The notes under the pieces are model-generated. The model worked only from the letters and a program-made list of their open reading frames with translations, was not told the DNA's origin and searched no databases. Positions 7,617-14,528 of a stretch of DNA of 24,996 bases are shown piece by piece (the stretch's first letter is position 1; every line of letters begins with the position of its first letter). The stretch is from a virus. Location: positions 1 to 24,996 of the IMG/VR virus record IMGVR_UViG_3300025301_000104. The stretch is one strand, 5' to 3'. Both the position numbers and the translations under genes were made by a program.

Positions 7617-8121
7617 TTACAAATTATTAGGCACCTGTGTAATTATAATTTTTGCCATATTAATGGTTGGTTTATTACAAGCAGATCAATTAGTACATAA
7701 GTTTGGTAGCCCTGCATTTAACGGACAAAATCAATCCGCACATTATTTAACGATTGATGAGCAAGAAAGAACTAGACAGGAAAAGATAGCTGAAGAGATA
7801 CAAGATGTTTTAGAAGAAGCGGAACGTGAAGCAGACAATACAGTATTAGCTAAGTTTATTCGTAACCTGGAATCAAGGATCTATTCAACACTGGCGAAGG
7901 ATATTTCTGAATCATTATTTAATTACAGTGGTATACCCACAAAAGATAATCCGATAGCAGGTGAGATAAATTTAGAGGGTAACATATTAAAATGGATAAA
8001 TGACGGAACCACAATTACCTTAATCATTGAAGAATGGTTTGACGGGGTGCTTATTTCTACAACTGAAATAGTTATTCCAGTAGGAAGTTTTGGTGGCTGT
8101 TGGATTGATTGTGACGGATGA
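7579..8121 (+). CDS. csgF: CsgF-like curli assembly factor
   Basis: Start ATG at 7579 with AAGGA about 10 nt upstream. A long basic n-region (residues 1-15) precedes a hydrophobic segment (16-33) with a plausible cleavage after A35. The mature N-terminus would then be DQLVHKFGSPAFNGQNQSAH. This aligns with the start of E. coli CsgF (as I remember it, xMTFQFRNPNFGGNPNNG), the part that inserts into CsgG. The C-terminal half also follows CsgF: FIRNLESRIYSTLAK, then INLEGNILKWINDGTTITLI and EIVIPVGSF. In curli systems CsgF caps CsgG at the cell surface and couples secretion to nucleation. It is longer than the E. coli protein (180 versus ~138), with an insert before the C-terminal domain and a Cys-x3-Cys tail (CWIDC). 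It overlaps csgG by 4 nt. Confidence 0.85.
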   Translation: MNKRNKKQIKKPNYKLLGTCVIIIFAILMVGLLQADQLVHKFGSPAFNGQNQSAHYLTIDEQERTRQEKIAEEIQDVLEEAEREADNTVLAKFIRNLESRIYSTLAKDISESLFNYSGIPTKDNPIAGEINLEGNILKWINDGTTITLIIEEWFDGVLISTTEIVIPVGSFGGCWIDCDG

Positions 8122-8918
8122 AGTGGTATTTAGTTCTAGTCGTTATATTATTAAATAGTTGCGCTCCTATAGCGTTAAATCCCAAGTACGATAAATGTAA
8201 GTTCCCCTTTACTTGTGAACAGGGTCCCCAGATTGTTCCGACTTCAGCTAATCAATTATTAAACCTTCCTCCCCCTAATACTAAAGCCGTAGTTGCAGTT
8301 TATAGTTTCCCTGACTTAACAGGACAGAGAAAATCTAGTGATAACCTAGCCAGTTTTAGTACCGCCGTTACACAGGGTGCAGAACACATGCTTATACAGG
8401 CATTACGCGATGCAGGGAGGGGAAGCTGGTTTGTTGTTGTGGAAAGAACAGGCTTAGATGGTCTGACCAGAGAAAGACAACTCATTAAAAACACTAGGCA
8501 AACTTACGCAGGAGAAGGGGAAAACATACTTAAACCCTTACTTTATGCAGGAATACTATTAGAGGGGGGAATTGTCTCTTACGATACCAATCTAAGAACA
8601 GGAGGTAATGGAGCGAGGTATTTAGGTATAGGTATAAGGAATCAATACAGAGAAGATAAAGTAACGGTTATTCTTAGGGCAGTTTTGGTGCAAACAGGCG
8701 AAGTAATAATCAATATAACAGCTACAAAAACCATACTATCTACAGGTAGAGGAACTGATTTATTCAGATTCTATGAACTAGGAACGCAATTAGGAGAAGG
8801 TGAAACAGGGAGTACATTTAACGAACCTGTAGGACTGGCTACAAGAAAAGCAATAGAAGCTGCCGTCTATGGATTAGTCATAGATGGAATAGAAAAAGAG
8901 CTTTGGGATTTTAATTAG
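8118..8918 (+). CDS. csgG: CsgG-like curli secretion channel lipoprotein
   Basis: ATGA overlap with csgF. A very short signal sequence ends in LLNSC, with Cys15 as lipidation site. The body follows E. coli CsgG closely: VYSFPDLTGQRK, FSTAVTQGAEHMLIQAL, VVVERTGLDGL, then SYDTNLRTGGNGARYLGIG, KTILSTGRGTDLFRF, EGETGSTFNEP and a C-terminal DGIEKELWDF. CsgG forms a nonameric outer-membrane pore that exports unfolded curlin subunits. The constriction phenylalanine appears kept (F80 of FSTAV); the preceding Asn is Ser, and the eyelet Tyr seems replaced in a one-residue-longer loop (alignment by eye). The ~25-residue C-terminal extension of the E. coli protein is absent. Confidence 0.93.
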   Translation: MKWYLVLVVILLNSCAPIALNPKYDKCKFPFTCEQGPQIVPTSANQLLNLPPPNTKAVVAVYSFPDLTGQRKSSDNLASFSTAVTQGAEHMLIQALRDAGRGSWFVVVERTGLDGLTRERQLIKNTRQTYAGEGENILKPLLYAGILLEGGIVSYDTNLRTGGNGARYLGIGIRNQYREDKVTVILRAVLVQTGEVIINITATKTILSTGRGTDLFRFYELGTQLGEGETGSTFNEPVGLATRKAIEAAVYGLVIDGIEKELWDFN

Positions 8919-8932
8919 AGTGTACTTATATT
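8903..8932 (+). promoter_or_regulatory. Possible promoter before curlin-like gene 1
   Basis: TTGGGA (8903-8908) and TATATT (8927-8932) are separated by 18 bp, and the following 36-nt gap is the first clear break between genes since 2835. Subunit genes often need more transcript than the transporter genes. Matches are partial (4/6 and 5/6) in AT-rich DNA, so this is weak. Confidence 0.25.
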
Positions 8933-8954
8933 ATACTTGCATTGGAGGAATAAG

Positions 8955-9644
8955 ATGAAGAAATTTATTACTTTAATTATTCTGTTAGTTACGTCATCTA
9001 TATACGCGGGTAACAACGACATATATATTACCCAGACGGGGACAGGATTAACGCTTACGATTGACCAGATTGGTGCAACCAATAAAGTTGGTACTACTTC
9101 AGCTAGAGCTATTGTAAGTGGTACTTCTATGACTTTAGACATAGACCAAATAGGTAGCAGCAATACTCTGGCAGCGAGCATTCTACAAGGCAATAGTTCC
9201 AGTTGGACTTACAGCAATACAGGAGATAGCGGTTCAGCTACTTTTGCAGTGGGTGCAACGGGAGACGTAGCAGGATCAGATTTTGATTGGGCTTCTTCTG
9301 GTGGAGATGGAAATGTCTTAATCTTTACGCAAGGGGCAGACGCAACTGCTACATCAGGAGATCAAGACTTTGCTATTACGGGTGCTTCCAATAACCTTAA
9401 TGTTAAATGTGAGGTGATAGGTTGTACTAATGCTTGGACTATCTCAGGAAGTTCTAATGATATAGACACTGTGCAGTCAGGAGCCAATGACCATGACATT
9501 ACAGTCAATTTAACAGGTAGTTCAATGGATGTAGACATACACCAAACTGATACCACAAGCACAAATGTAGCTAATTTATTATTACAAAGTAGTGGTGGAT
9601 CAGGAAGTTCTGTTGATATTGACCAATGCGCCAGTGGCTGTTAA
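8955..9644 (+). CDS. Curlin-like (CsgA/CsgB-type) secreted repeat protein 1
   Basis: The ATG at 8955 is preferred to an upstream in-frame codon near 8937 because GGAGG lies at 8944-8948 and the resulting protein opens with a clean signal peptide (KKFITLIILLVTSSIYA, cut before GNND). The mature protein has curlin-type repeats of the form ITQTGTG..LTIDQIGATN and LDIDQIGSSN, then more degenerate Ser/Thr/Gly/Asn/Asp-rich repeats with alternating hydrophobic residues. The Gln-x-Gly-x2-Asn signature is the hallmark of the CsgA/CsgB amyloid fold. It has no obvious CsgA-like N22 secretion segment. Two cysteine pairs are present (CEVIGC and the terminal CASGC). It would be exported through CsgG (inference). 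Its 3' end overlaps the FecR gene by 19 nt. Confidence 0.78.
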   Translation: MKKFITLIILLVTSSIYAGNNDIYITQTGTGLTLTIDQIGATNKVGTTSARAIVSGTSMTLDIDQIGSSNTLAASILQGNSSSWTYSNTGDSGSATFAVGATGDVAGSDFDWASSGGDGNVLIFTQGADATATSGDQDFAITGASNNLNVKCEVIGCTNAWTISGSSNDIDTVQSGANDHDITVNLTGSSMDVDIHQTDTTSTNVANLLLQSSGGSGSSVDIDQCASGC

Positions 9645-10708
9645 TACTTTTATTTGCTACTAATGCCTACTCCGAGATAGGAGAAATATCAGAACTTAGG
9701 GGTAATGGAGAAATCCTAAGACAAACAGGGGGAGACAAACTTCTTGCAGAACTCGCTTTGGACATTCTTTCTTATGATAGCGTGTTTACTGGTAATGGGC
9801 GCATCGCTATACAATTTGTTGATGCGTCTATTATAAAGCTGACAGAGCATTCTAAGATCGTTATAGACGAATACATATACGACCCCGACCCAACTAAAAG
9901 TAAGTTAGCTTTAAACATGGCGAGCGGGACGGCTCGTTTTATAACAGGTGCACTAGGAAAGATAGATAAAAGAAACATTTCTATTCGCACTCCATCCGCC
10001 AACATCGCTATTCGTGGAACTGATTTCACTACCACTGTAGATGAATTGGGAAGATCTTTAGTTATTTTATTGCCCGATGCAGACGGGACCACCTCTGGAG
10101 AAATAGCAGTAGAAACATGGTCAGGAACAGAGATACTTAATAGACCTTTTCAAGCTACGATGGTTTCTACCTTTGAATCACAGCCTACTAGAGCAGTTGT
10201 TTTAGGTAATCTTACATTAGGTTTAATAGATAATATGCTAATTGTTAGTCAACCCCCAGAGGTAGTAGAAGCAGTAGAAGAACAACAAGCAGATTCTAAA
10301 ACAGAACTTGACAAAGACTTCTTTGAAGAAGGAAACGATTTAGAGAAAGACTACTTAGAGGAAGAGGAAGAAATCTCTAGACTAGATATAGACTTATTAA
10401 GCTTTGATTTTCTAGTGGATTTATTAGCCATAGTGGAAACAGGTTCTAGAAAGAAAACTGAATCAGGGGGAGAACTAGACGGGATTGAATTAATGGGGCT
10501 TGTTCCAGGATTTGATCCAGTGTATCAAACATACTCTTTTGTAGAGGGGGAATACTTATACTTAGTTCATCACGGCAGCAATACATTTGATATTGCGTTA
10601 GATAAATACGCAGCAACTTATTTAAATATAAATACGGCTGGTGTTATAATGGAGATAGAGGTAAATGGTGCGGGCGACAATACTATTATTATTTTTCAGT
10701 CTCCTTAG
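9626..10708 (+). CDS. FecR-domain exported protein
   Basis: A 16-residue signal peptide (MRQWLLILLFATNAYS) is followed by a FecR domain (about 48-150) with its usual core GTARFITGALGKID and ISIRTPSANIAIRGTDF. FecR domains are periplasmic or extracytoplasmic sensor/scaffold modules; outside iron signalling they often occur in exported proteins of unknown role. No sigma/anti-sigma partner or N-terminal cytoplasmic part is visible, so this is not a classical FecR regulator. Residues about 212-250 are very acidic (EEEEE). The C-terminal ~50 residues (FDIALDKYAATYLNINTAG, then VNGAGDNTIIIF) have strand-like N/G/D spacing reminiscent of a curlin repeat. It overlaps curlin-like gene 1 by 19 nt and curlin-like gene 2 by 44 nt, so the three are probably made together. 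Confidence 0.82.
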   Translation: MRQWLLILLFATNAYSEIGEISELRGNGEILRQTGGDKLLAELALDILSYDSVFTGNGRIAIQFVDASIIKLTEHSKIVIDEYIYDPDPTKSKLALNMASGTARFITGALGKIDKRNISIRTPSANIAIRGTDFTTTVDELGRSLVILLPDADGTTSGEIAVETWSGTEILNRPFQATMVSTFESQPTRAVVLGNLTLGLIDNMLIVSQPPEVVEAVEEQQADSKTELDKDFFEEGNDLEKDYLEEEEEISRLDIDLLSFDFLVDLLAIVETGSRKKTESGGELDGIELMGLVPGFDPVYQTYSFVEGEYLYLVHHGSNTFDIALDKYAATYLNINTAGVIMEIEVNGAGDNTIIIFQSP

Positions 10709-11468
10709 TGGTAGTCTGTTAGCGGGGGATAATGTGATAACCCTGCAAACGAAAGGCAGTGGTTCAACCATAACGATTAAACAGGCGGGCAACAGCAACA
10801 CTACAGGAGTCTATTGTGGCTTGGGTAGTTTTGATAATTCTTTATTAAACACGCATACTTGCGACAACGCCACTATTACCGCCAATGTGACAGGCAACTC
10901 CAACATTGTTTATTCACAGTCTGTTTGGTCTAACCATACGGGGCAAAGTTGGATAACCACTGTTGACGGCAACGATAACTACGCCGTTATAGATATGGAC
11001 GAAGACGACAACACCTCTAGAATTACACAAACAGGCGATGATAATCAAGCGTGGATATTGGGTTCGGGCGATGACAACGTATATAAAATAGAACAGCTAG
11101 GCGATGATTACTACGCCAAAATCTATGCGTTTGGAGATGATGCCGATACTTGGATAACCCAAGAGGGTACGGGGGACCATAACGCTTACGTGCTTAATTA
11201 TCCAGGGGGTGATAATAATTCAACCAGACTAATCCAGAAAGGTTCAGGCAATAAAGACGCAGACATATTCTTTTACAGTGGAGCTGATGACAATGACGTT
11301 ACTTTAACGCAACAAGGGAACGGAGCGCACGGTTCAAATATGAAGTTCTATACAGATGATTACGATGTAACGGTGGTTCAAAAGGGTGCCACTAATAAAT
11401 CCTATATTGCTACGTTTAATTGCAGTAGTAATTGCGATAAAACCATAACCATAATGCAACAAGATTGA
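10665..11468 (+). CDS. Curlin-like secreted repeat protein 2, acidic
   Basis: A signal peptide of about 20 residues (ending SLLSGSLLA) precedes 247 residues of curlin-type repeats of about 20-24 residues. They carry Gln-x-Gly and Gly-x-x-Asn positions (IKQAGNSN, ITQTGDDNQAWI, IEQLGDDYY, ITQEGTGDHNAYV, LIQKGSGNKDADI, LTQQGNGAHGS, VVQKGATNKSYI). Many repeats have Asp-Asp at the turn (GDDN, GDDA, GADDND), making the protein much more acidic than typical CsgA. There is an early cysteine pair near residues 51-66 and a late pair (FNCSSNC). It is a plausible second fibre subunit or nucleator. It overlaps the cyclase start by 4 nt. Confidence 0.8.
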   Translation: MVRATILLLFFSLLSGSLLAGDNVITLQTKGSGSTITIKQAGNSNTTGVYCGLGSFDNSLLNTHTCDNATITANVTGNSNIVYSQSVWSNHTGQSWITTVDGNDNYAVIDMDEDDNTSRITQTGDDNQAWILGSGDDNVYKIEQLGDDYYAKIYAFGDDADTWITQEGTGDHNAYVLNYPGGDNNSTRLIQKGSGNKDADIFFYSGADDNDVTLTQQGNGAHGSNMKFYTDDYDVTVVQKGATNKSYIATFNCSSNCDKTITIMQQD

Positions 11469-13252
11469 TAAAGAAAAGTCTTCCTTTACTGTTACTGTTG
11501 GGTGTTCTAGGAACACCTTTACTATTTCAAGTAGTTCCTTTAGAAATTATAAAGCTCAAAGTTTTTGACGCTTATGTGCCTGAGAAGGAACCCTCAGGTT
11601 ATTTCTCTATCCTTAATATAACTGAAGAGGACATTGCACGTGAAGGCGGCTACCCTCTACCTAGACAACGGTTAGCGGAAATACAGGTTGACTTATTAAA
11701 CAATGGAGCGATTGGAGTTGGCTGGGTTATGGCTTTCCCACAGCCCGATAGGCTTGGTGGAGATCCCGTATTTGCAGAGACACTAGCCTATGCCCCCAGC
11801 GTCTTGGCGATGTTTGAAAACGATAGCGGAGACTACCCACCGACCACAGGCACGGTCATTATGGGAGAAGACCGTGGAGGAATAGACGCAGAAGGAGTTG
11901 TTCAAAACATTGATATGCTTAAACAGAACGCCAATCAAGGGATTGCTGTCGCTAGAACAGAGGTGGATTCTTTAGTAAGGCGTTTACCTTTATTACTAAG
12001 AACCCCTGATGGGTGGGTTCCTGCTTACGGCACGGAAGTATTAAAAATACTAGCGGGGGCTGACACTTATTTAATTAAAACCAATGAAAACGGTGTAGAA
12101 GAAATACGGGTGAGGGGCTTAAACCCCGTGCCTGTTGATTCATTAGGGCGTAAGTGGATCAGTTGGGTCGATACACCGCAAACAGACCTACAGGAAATGC
12201 AGGTCAAAGATAAGTTTGTCTTTGTAGGCTTTACGGCTAAAGGCATAATGCCTCAATTAGCCACCCCTGCTGCTTTAATGGAACCTCACAAAATACAAGC
12301 GGCACTGGCAGAAAGTATCTTAATCGAAGGGAGTCCTTACGTCCCTGACTATGCCCTAGCCTTAGAGTTGGGTATTTTTACCCTCTCAGTGCTGTTTATT
12401 TGGCTCCTACTGCACGTTTTTGGGATTACGTGGGGGGTAGTCTTATTTATGGCTACTATGGCGTCTACGGCGTTTTACGGCTATTGGACAATTCAACAGG
12501 GGTTATTAATCGACGTAACGTGGGCTTTAATCTCTCAATTTATAACGGGTGCTACGGCTTTTTACTTACGCTTTAGAGAACAATACAAGTTACGACAGCA
12601 AATTAAGAAGCAGTTTGAACACTATTTAGACCCTCGTCAAGTAAAAAGATTACAAGATAACCCTGACCTTTTAGCTTTAACAGGGGAGCGTAAGTACGCA
12701 ACCTTCTTATTCACTGACGTGAGAGGGTTTACTTCCATGTCAGAAAAGCTAGACCCTACGGAAGTAACTGAAATTATTAACGTCGTACTAACCCAGCAAG
12801 TAGAGGCAGTACAAAAGTACGGGGGCATGGTAGATAAGTTTATTGGGGATGCGATGATGGCGGTGTTTAATGCGCCCTTGGACCAGGAGCATCATGAAGA
12901 AGAGGCAATTAACGCGGGTATACAAATCATCCATAATATGCAAAAAGCGAATGAAGAATTAGAACGGAGGGGAATTGAAGAACGAATTAAAATTGGGATT
13001 GGAATTAACTCTGGTTACGCGGTAATTGGGAACATGGGTAGTGATACACGGTTTGATTATTCTTGCATCGGGGACAGTGTAAATCTCGCCGCCCGCCTTG
13101 AATCTAGTACCAAGACCGTGGGGAAAGATTTACTAATTGGGGAATCTACAAAAGAACGCTCAAAACGTAGCTTAATTAAGTTAGAACCCATAGAAGTAAA
13201 AGGGAAAGAAAAGTTAATTAATCTATACACAATTAATGATTCTGCAGTATAA
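11465..13252 (+). CDS. CHASE2-domain class III adenylate cyclase (membrane receptor type)
   Basis: Start is a TTG at 11465 in a TTGA overlap; the next in-frame Met is at residue 90, inside the sensor domain. Order: signal-anchor helix (about 5-25), CHASE2 extracytoplasmic sensor (about 28-290), three membrane helices (about 297-318, 320-343, 346-367), a linker helix (FEHYLDPRQVKRL) and the cyclase domain (about 405-590). Catalytic residues look complete: metal ligands D418 (FTDVRGFT) and D462 (FIGDAMMAVF), substrate Lys K458, S533 where Thr/Asp is usual, and N540 and R544 (VNLAARLE). The Lys favours ATP over GTP, so cAMP is the likely product. In bacteria CHASE2 cyclases sense periplasmic signals and are often beside FecR-domain genes, as I recall. 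Finding one with curlin genes in a phage genome is unusual. Confidence 0.92.
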   Translation: MIKKSLPLLLLLGVLGTPLLFQVVPLEIIKLKVFDAYVPEKEPSGYFSILNITEEDIAREGGYPLPRQRLAEIQVDLLNNGAIGVGWVMAFPQPDRLGGDPVFAETLAYAPSVLAMFENDSGDYPPTTGTVIMGEDRGGIDAEGVVQNIDMLKQNANQGIAVARTEVDSLVRRLPLLLRTPDGWVPAYGTEVLKILAGADTYLIKTNENGVEEIRVRGLNPVPVDSLGRKWISWVDTPQTDLQEMQVKDKFVFVGFTAKGIMPQLATPAALMEPHKIQAALAESILIEGSPYVPDYALALELGIFTLSVLFIWLLLHVFGITWGVVLFMATMASTAFYGYWTIQQGLLIDVTWALISQFITGATAFYLRFREQYKLRQQIKKQFEHYLDPRQVKRLQDNPDLLALTGERKYATFLFTDVRGFTSMSEKLDPTEVTEIINVVLTQQVEAVQKYGGMVDKFIGDAMMAVFNAPLDQEHHEEEAINAGIQIIHNMQKANEELERRGIEERIKIGIGINSGYAVIGNMGSDTRFDYSCIGDSVNLAARLESSTKTVGKDLLIGESTKERSKRSLIKLEPIEVKGKEKLINLYTINDSAV

Positions 13253-13253
13253 T
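13226..13253 (+). promoter_or_regulatory. Possible promoter for the downstream virion genes
   Basis: A perfect TATAAT (13248-13253) lies at the cyclase stop codon, with TACACA (13226-13231, 4/6 match to TTGACA) 16 bp upstream. It precedes one of the few intergenic gaps in the late region, so a separate transcript for the virion block is plausible. The TATAAT is also one arm of the inverted repeat described separately. Confidence 0.35.
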
Positions 13254-13317
13254 CGATCAATCAGCTTTTCGCTGCAGCCTTCGGGAAAGGCTCTAACCCG
13301 CAATTTCGTTGATTATA
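13248..13317. other. Multibranched inverted-repeat element (structured RNA or leader candidate)
   Basis: The 7-bp arms TATAATC (13248-13254) and GATTATA (13311-13317) pair perfectly, and pairing extends to 10 bp with two G-U pairs (to 13257/13308). Inside are two adjacent hairpins: CAGC-TTTTC-GCTG (13262-13274) and AGCCTT-CGGGA-AAGGCT (13276-13292). No U-run follows, so it is not a standard intrinsic terminator. It sits in the leader of the basic protein gene, 16 nt before its ATG. Function is unknown. Read on the minus strand it is faintly tRNA-like but lacks a T-arm. Confidence 0.45.
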
Positions 13318-13332
13318 ACGCTGGAGAAATAA

Positions 13333-13548
13333 ATGGCACGTAAGAAAAAGGGTGGAAAGTGGATTAAAAAAGCCATCAAACGCCCAGGAGCTTTTAAGAA
13401 GAAGGCTAAGAAAGCTGGTATGTCAACCAGTGCTTATTCTACTAAGGTCTTAAAGAAAGGTTCTAAAGCCTCAACCCGTACCAAGCGACAAGCTGCTCTG
13501 GCTAAAACATTAGGAAAAATGCGTAAGAAAAAGAGGAAGAAAAAGTAA
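13333..13548 (+). CDS. Small lysine-rich protein, 71 aa
   Basis: GGAG at 13323-13326 precedes the ATG. About 40% of residues are Lys or Arg, with a centre reading PGAFKKKAKKAGMSTSAYST and a tail of almost pure Lys/Arg (MRKKKRKKK). Small proteins of this kind recur at the head of virion gene blocks in marine phages. A role in binding packaged DNA or in the virion interior is plausible from charge alone but not shown. The stop overlaps the next ATG (TAATG). Confidence 0.75.
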   Translation: MARKKKGGKWIKKAIKRPGAFKKKAKKAGMSTSAYSTKVLKKGSKASTRTKRQAALAKTLGKMRKKKRKKK

Positions 13549-14528
13549 TGGCATTACCATGGAAACAAATCTTTAAGATAGGATCACAAGTGCTAGGCTC
13601 TATAGCTGGAGCTAAATCAGCATTTGGGGATCAAGGTGGAGGAGTAGGTGGAGCTACTTCTGCACAAACACAAGGGGGACAAACAGGACTGCAGTATCAA
13701 GACGTGGGTGGCACAGAGGTTACTCCGTTTGAGTATGAAGAATTATTAAATCGGTTACAAGAAGAAGACGAACAAAGAGAAATAGCAGAAGCCATGGCAC
13801 TAGCCCAACAACAAGGTTTATGGAGTGGTGGAATTATAGGTTTAATGCAGGGCGGTCCCTTGTACGCGAACGAAGGATCTCCTCTTTCCCCAGCAGAGTT
13901 AGAAAAATGGATAGGTGAAAAACCCTCTCGTATGAAACCCATGAGTTTACCCCCAGATCCAGAAATTACAACGTTTGTAACGAGAGGTGCACACACGGAA
14001 TCTGACGAGGATGTTCCAGAAATTGTAGTAGAAGAAGCACAAGTTACTCCTGGGACAACTATAGAAGATTTAAAAGCAGATTTAGCACAAATAGCAAAAC
14101 AACAAGATATGAGGGATACATTTGAAACGGTAGATGATTTAATCGAAATCATAGGTAAAATGAGAAATCCCCAAAAATCTACTATATCACCCCGTAAATC
14201 AGTAACTCCTTTACCTGGAGGGGGTCTCGGTAAGCGACAAGCCCCGTACCCACAACCTAAAGGCTCAGGCATCACGCCCTTTATGTTTCAACCCGCAGCA
14301 GGCGGTGGAGCTTTAGGCAGGTCCATGTTTGCACAAAACTACATGCCGCATGGGGGAGCGATGCGCGGTCCTGGGGGTCCAAAAGATGATTTAATACCCG
14401 TGATGGCGAGCGATGGAGAGTATATGCTCTCAAAAGCCGCCGTCGATCAGGCGGGCGGAGGCAATCACCGTAAAGGGATTGCCCGTTTAGAACAATTTAA
14501 TCAATTAGGAAATAGAAGATATGGCTGA
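13548..14528 (+). CDS. Probable virion protein with conserved C-terminal GPG..DDLIPVMASDGEY motif
   Basis: The 326-residue protein has a hydrophobic, Gly/Ala-rich N-terminus (FKIGSQVLGSIAGAKSAFG) and a helical acidic stretch at about 62-95. The middle is proline/serine-rich and low complexity. The conserved C-terminal module contains GPGGPKDDLIPVMASDGEYM, then LSKAAVDQAGG and GIARLEQFN. I recognise that C-terminal module from structural proteins of marine podovirus-like phages, where its role is unknown. It overlaps the next gene by 8 nt. Confidence 0.65.
   Translation: MALPWKQIFKIGSQVLGSIAGAKSAFGDQGGGVGGATSAQTQGGQTGLQYQDVGGTEVTPFEYEELLNRLQEEDEQREIAEAMALAQQQGLWSGGIIGLMQGGPLYANEGSPLSPAELEKWIGEKPSRMKPMSLPPDPEITTFVTRGAHTESDEDVPEIVVEEAQVTPGTTIEDLKADLAQIAKQQDMRDTFETVDDLIEIIGKMRNPQKSTISPRKSVTPLPGGGLGKRQAPYPQPKGSGITPFMFQPAAGGGALGRSMFAQNYMPHGGAMRGPGGPKDDLIPVMASDGEYMLSKAAVDQAGGGNHRKGIARLEQFNQLGNRRYG

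Noticed and set aside
7579-13252. The idea that the window is a bacterial chromosome carrying an ordinary curli operon
   Set aside because: Gene order differs from bacterial csg operons, phage lysis and virion genes flank and overlap the module, and no chromosomal housekeeping or integration genes are seen. An assembly chimera cannot be fully excluded from sequence alone.
13248-13317. tRNA-like fold on the minus strand (7-bp acceptor-like stem, 5-bp/7-nt arm with loop TTCCCGA)
   Set aside because: No T-arm with the TTCGA-type loop can be formed, the D-stem has a mismatch, and no CCA or plausible discriminator context follows. Kept only as a structured element.
13697-14275. 192-residue open frame on the minus strand
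   Set aside because: It lies wholly inside the virion gene at 13548-14528, has the Ser/Pro/Cys-rich look of a shadow frame, and has no ribosome site or domain.
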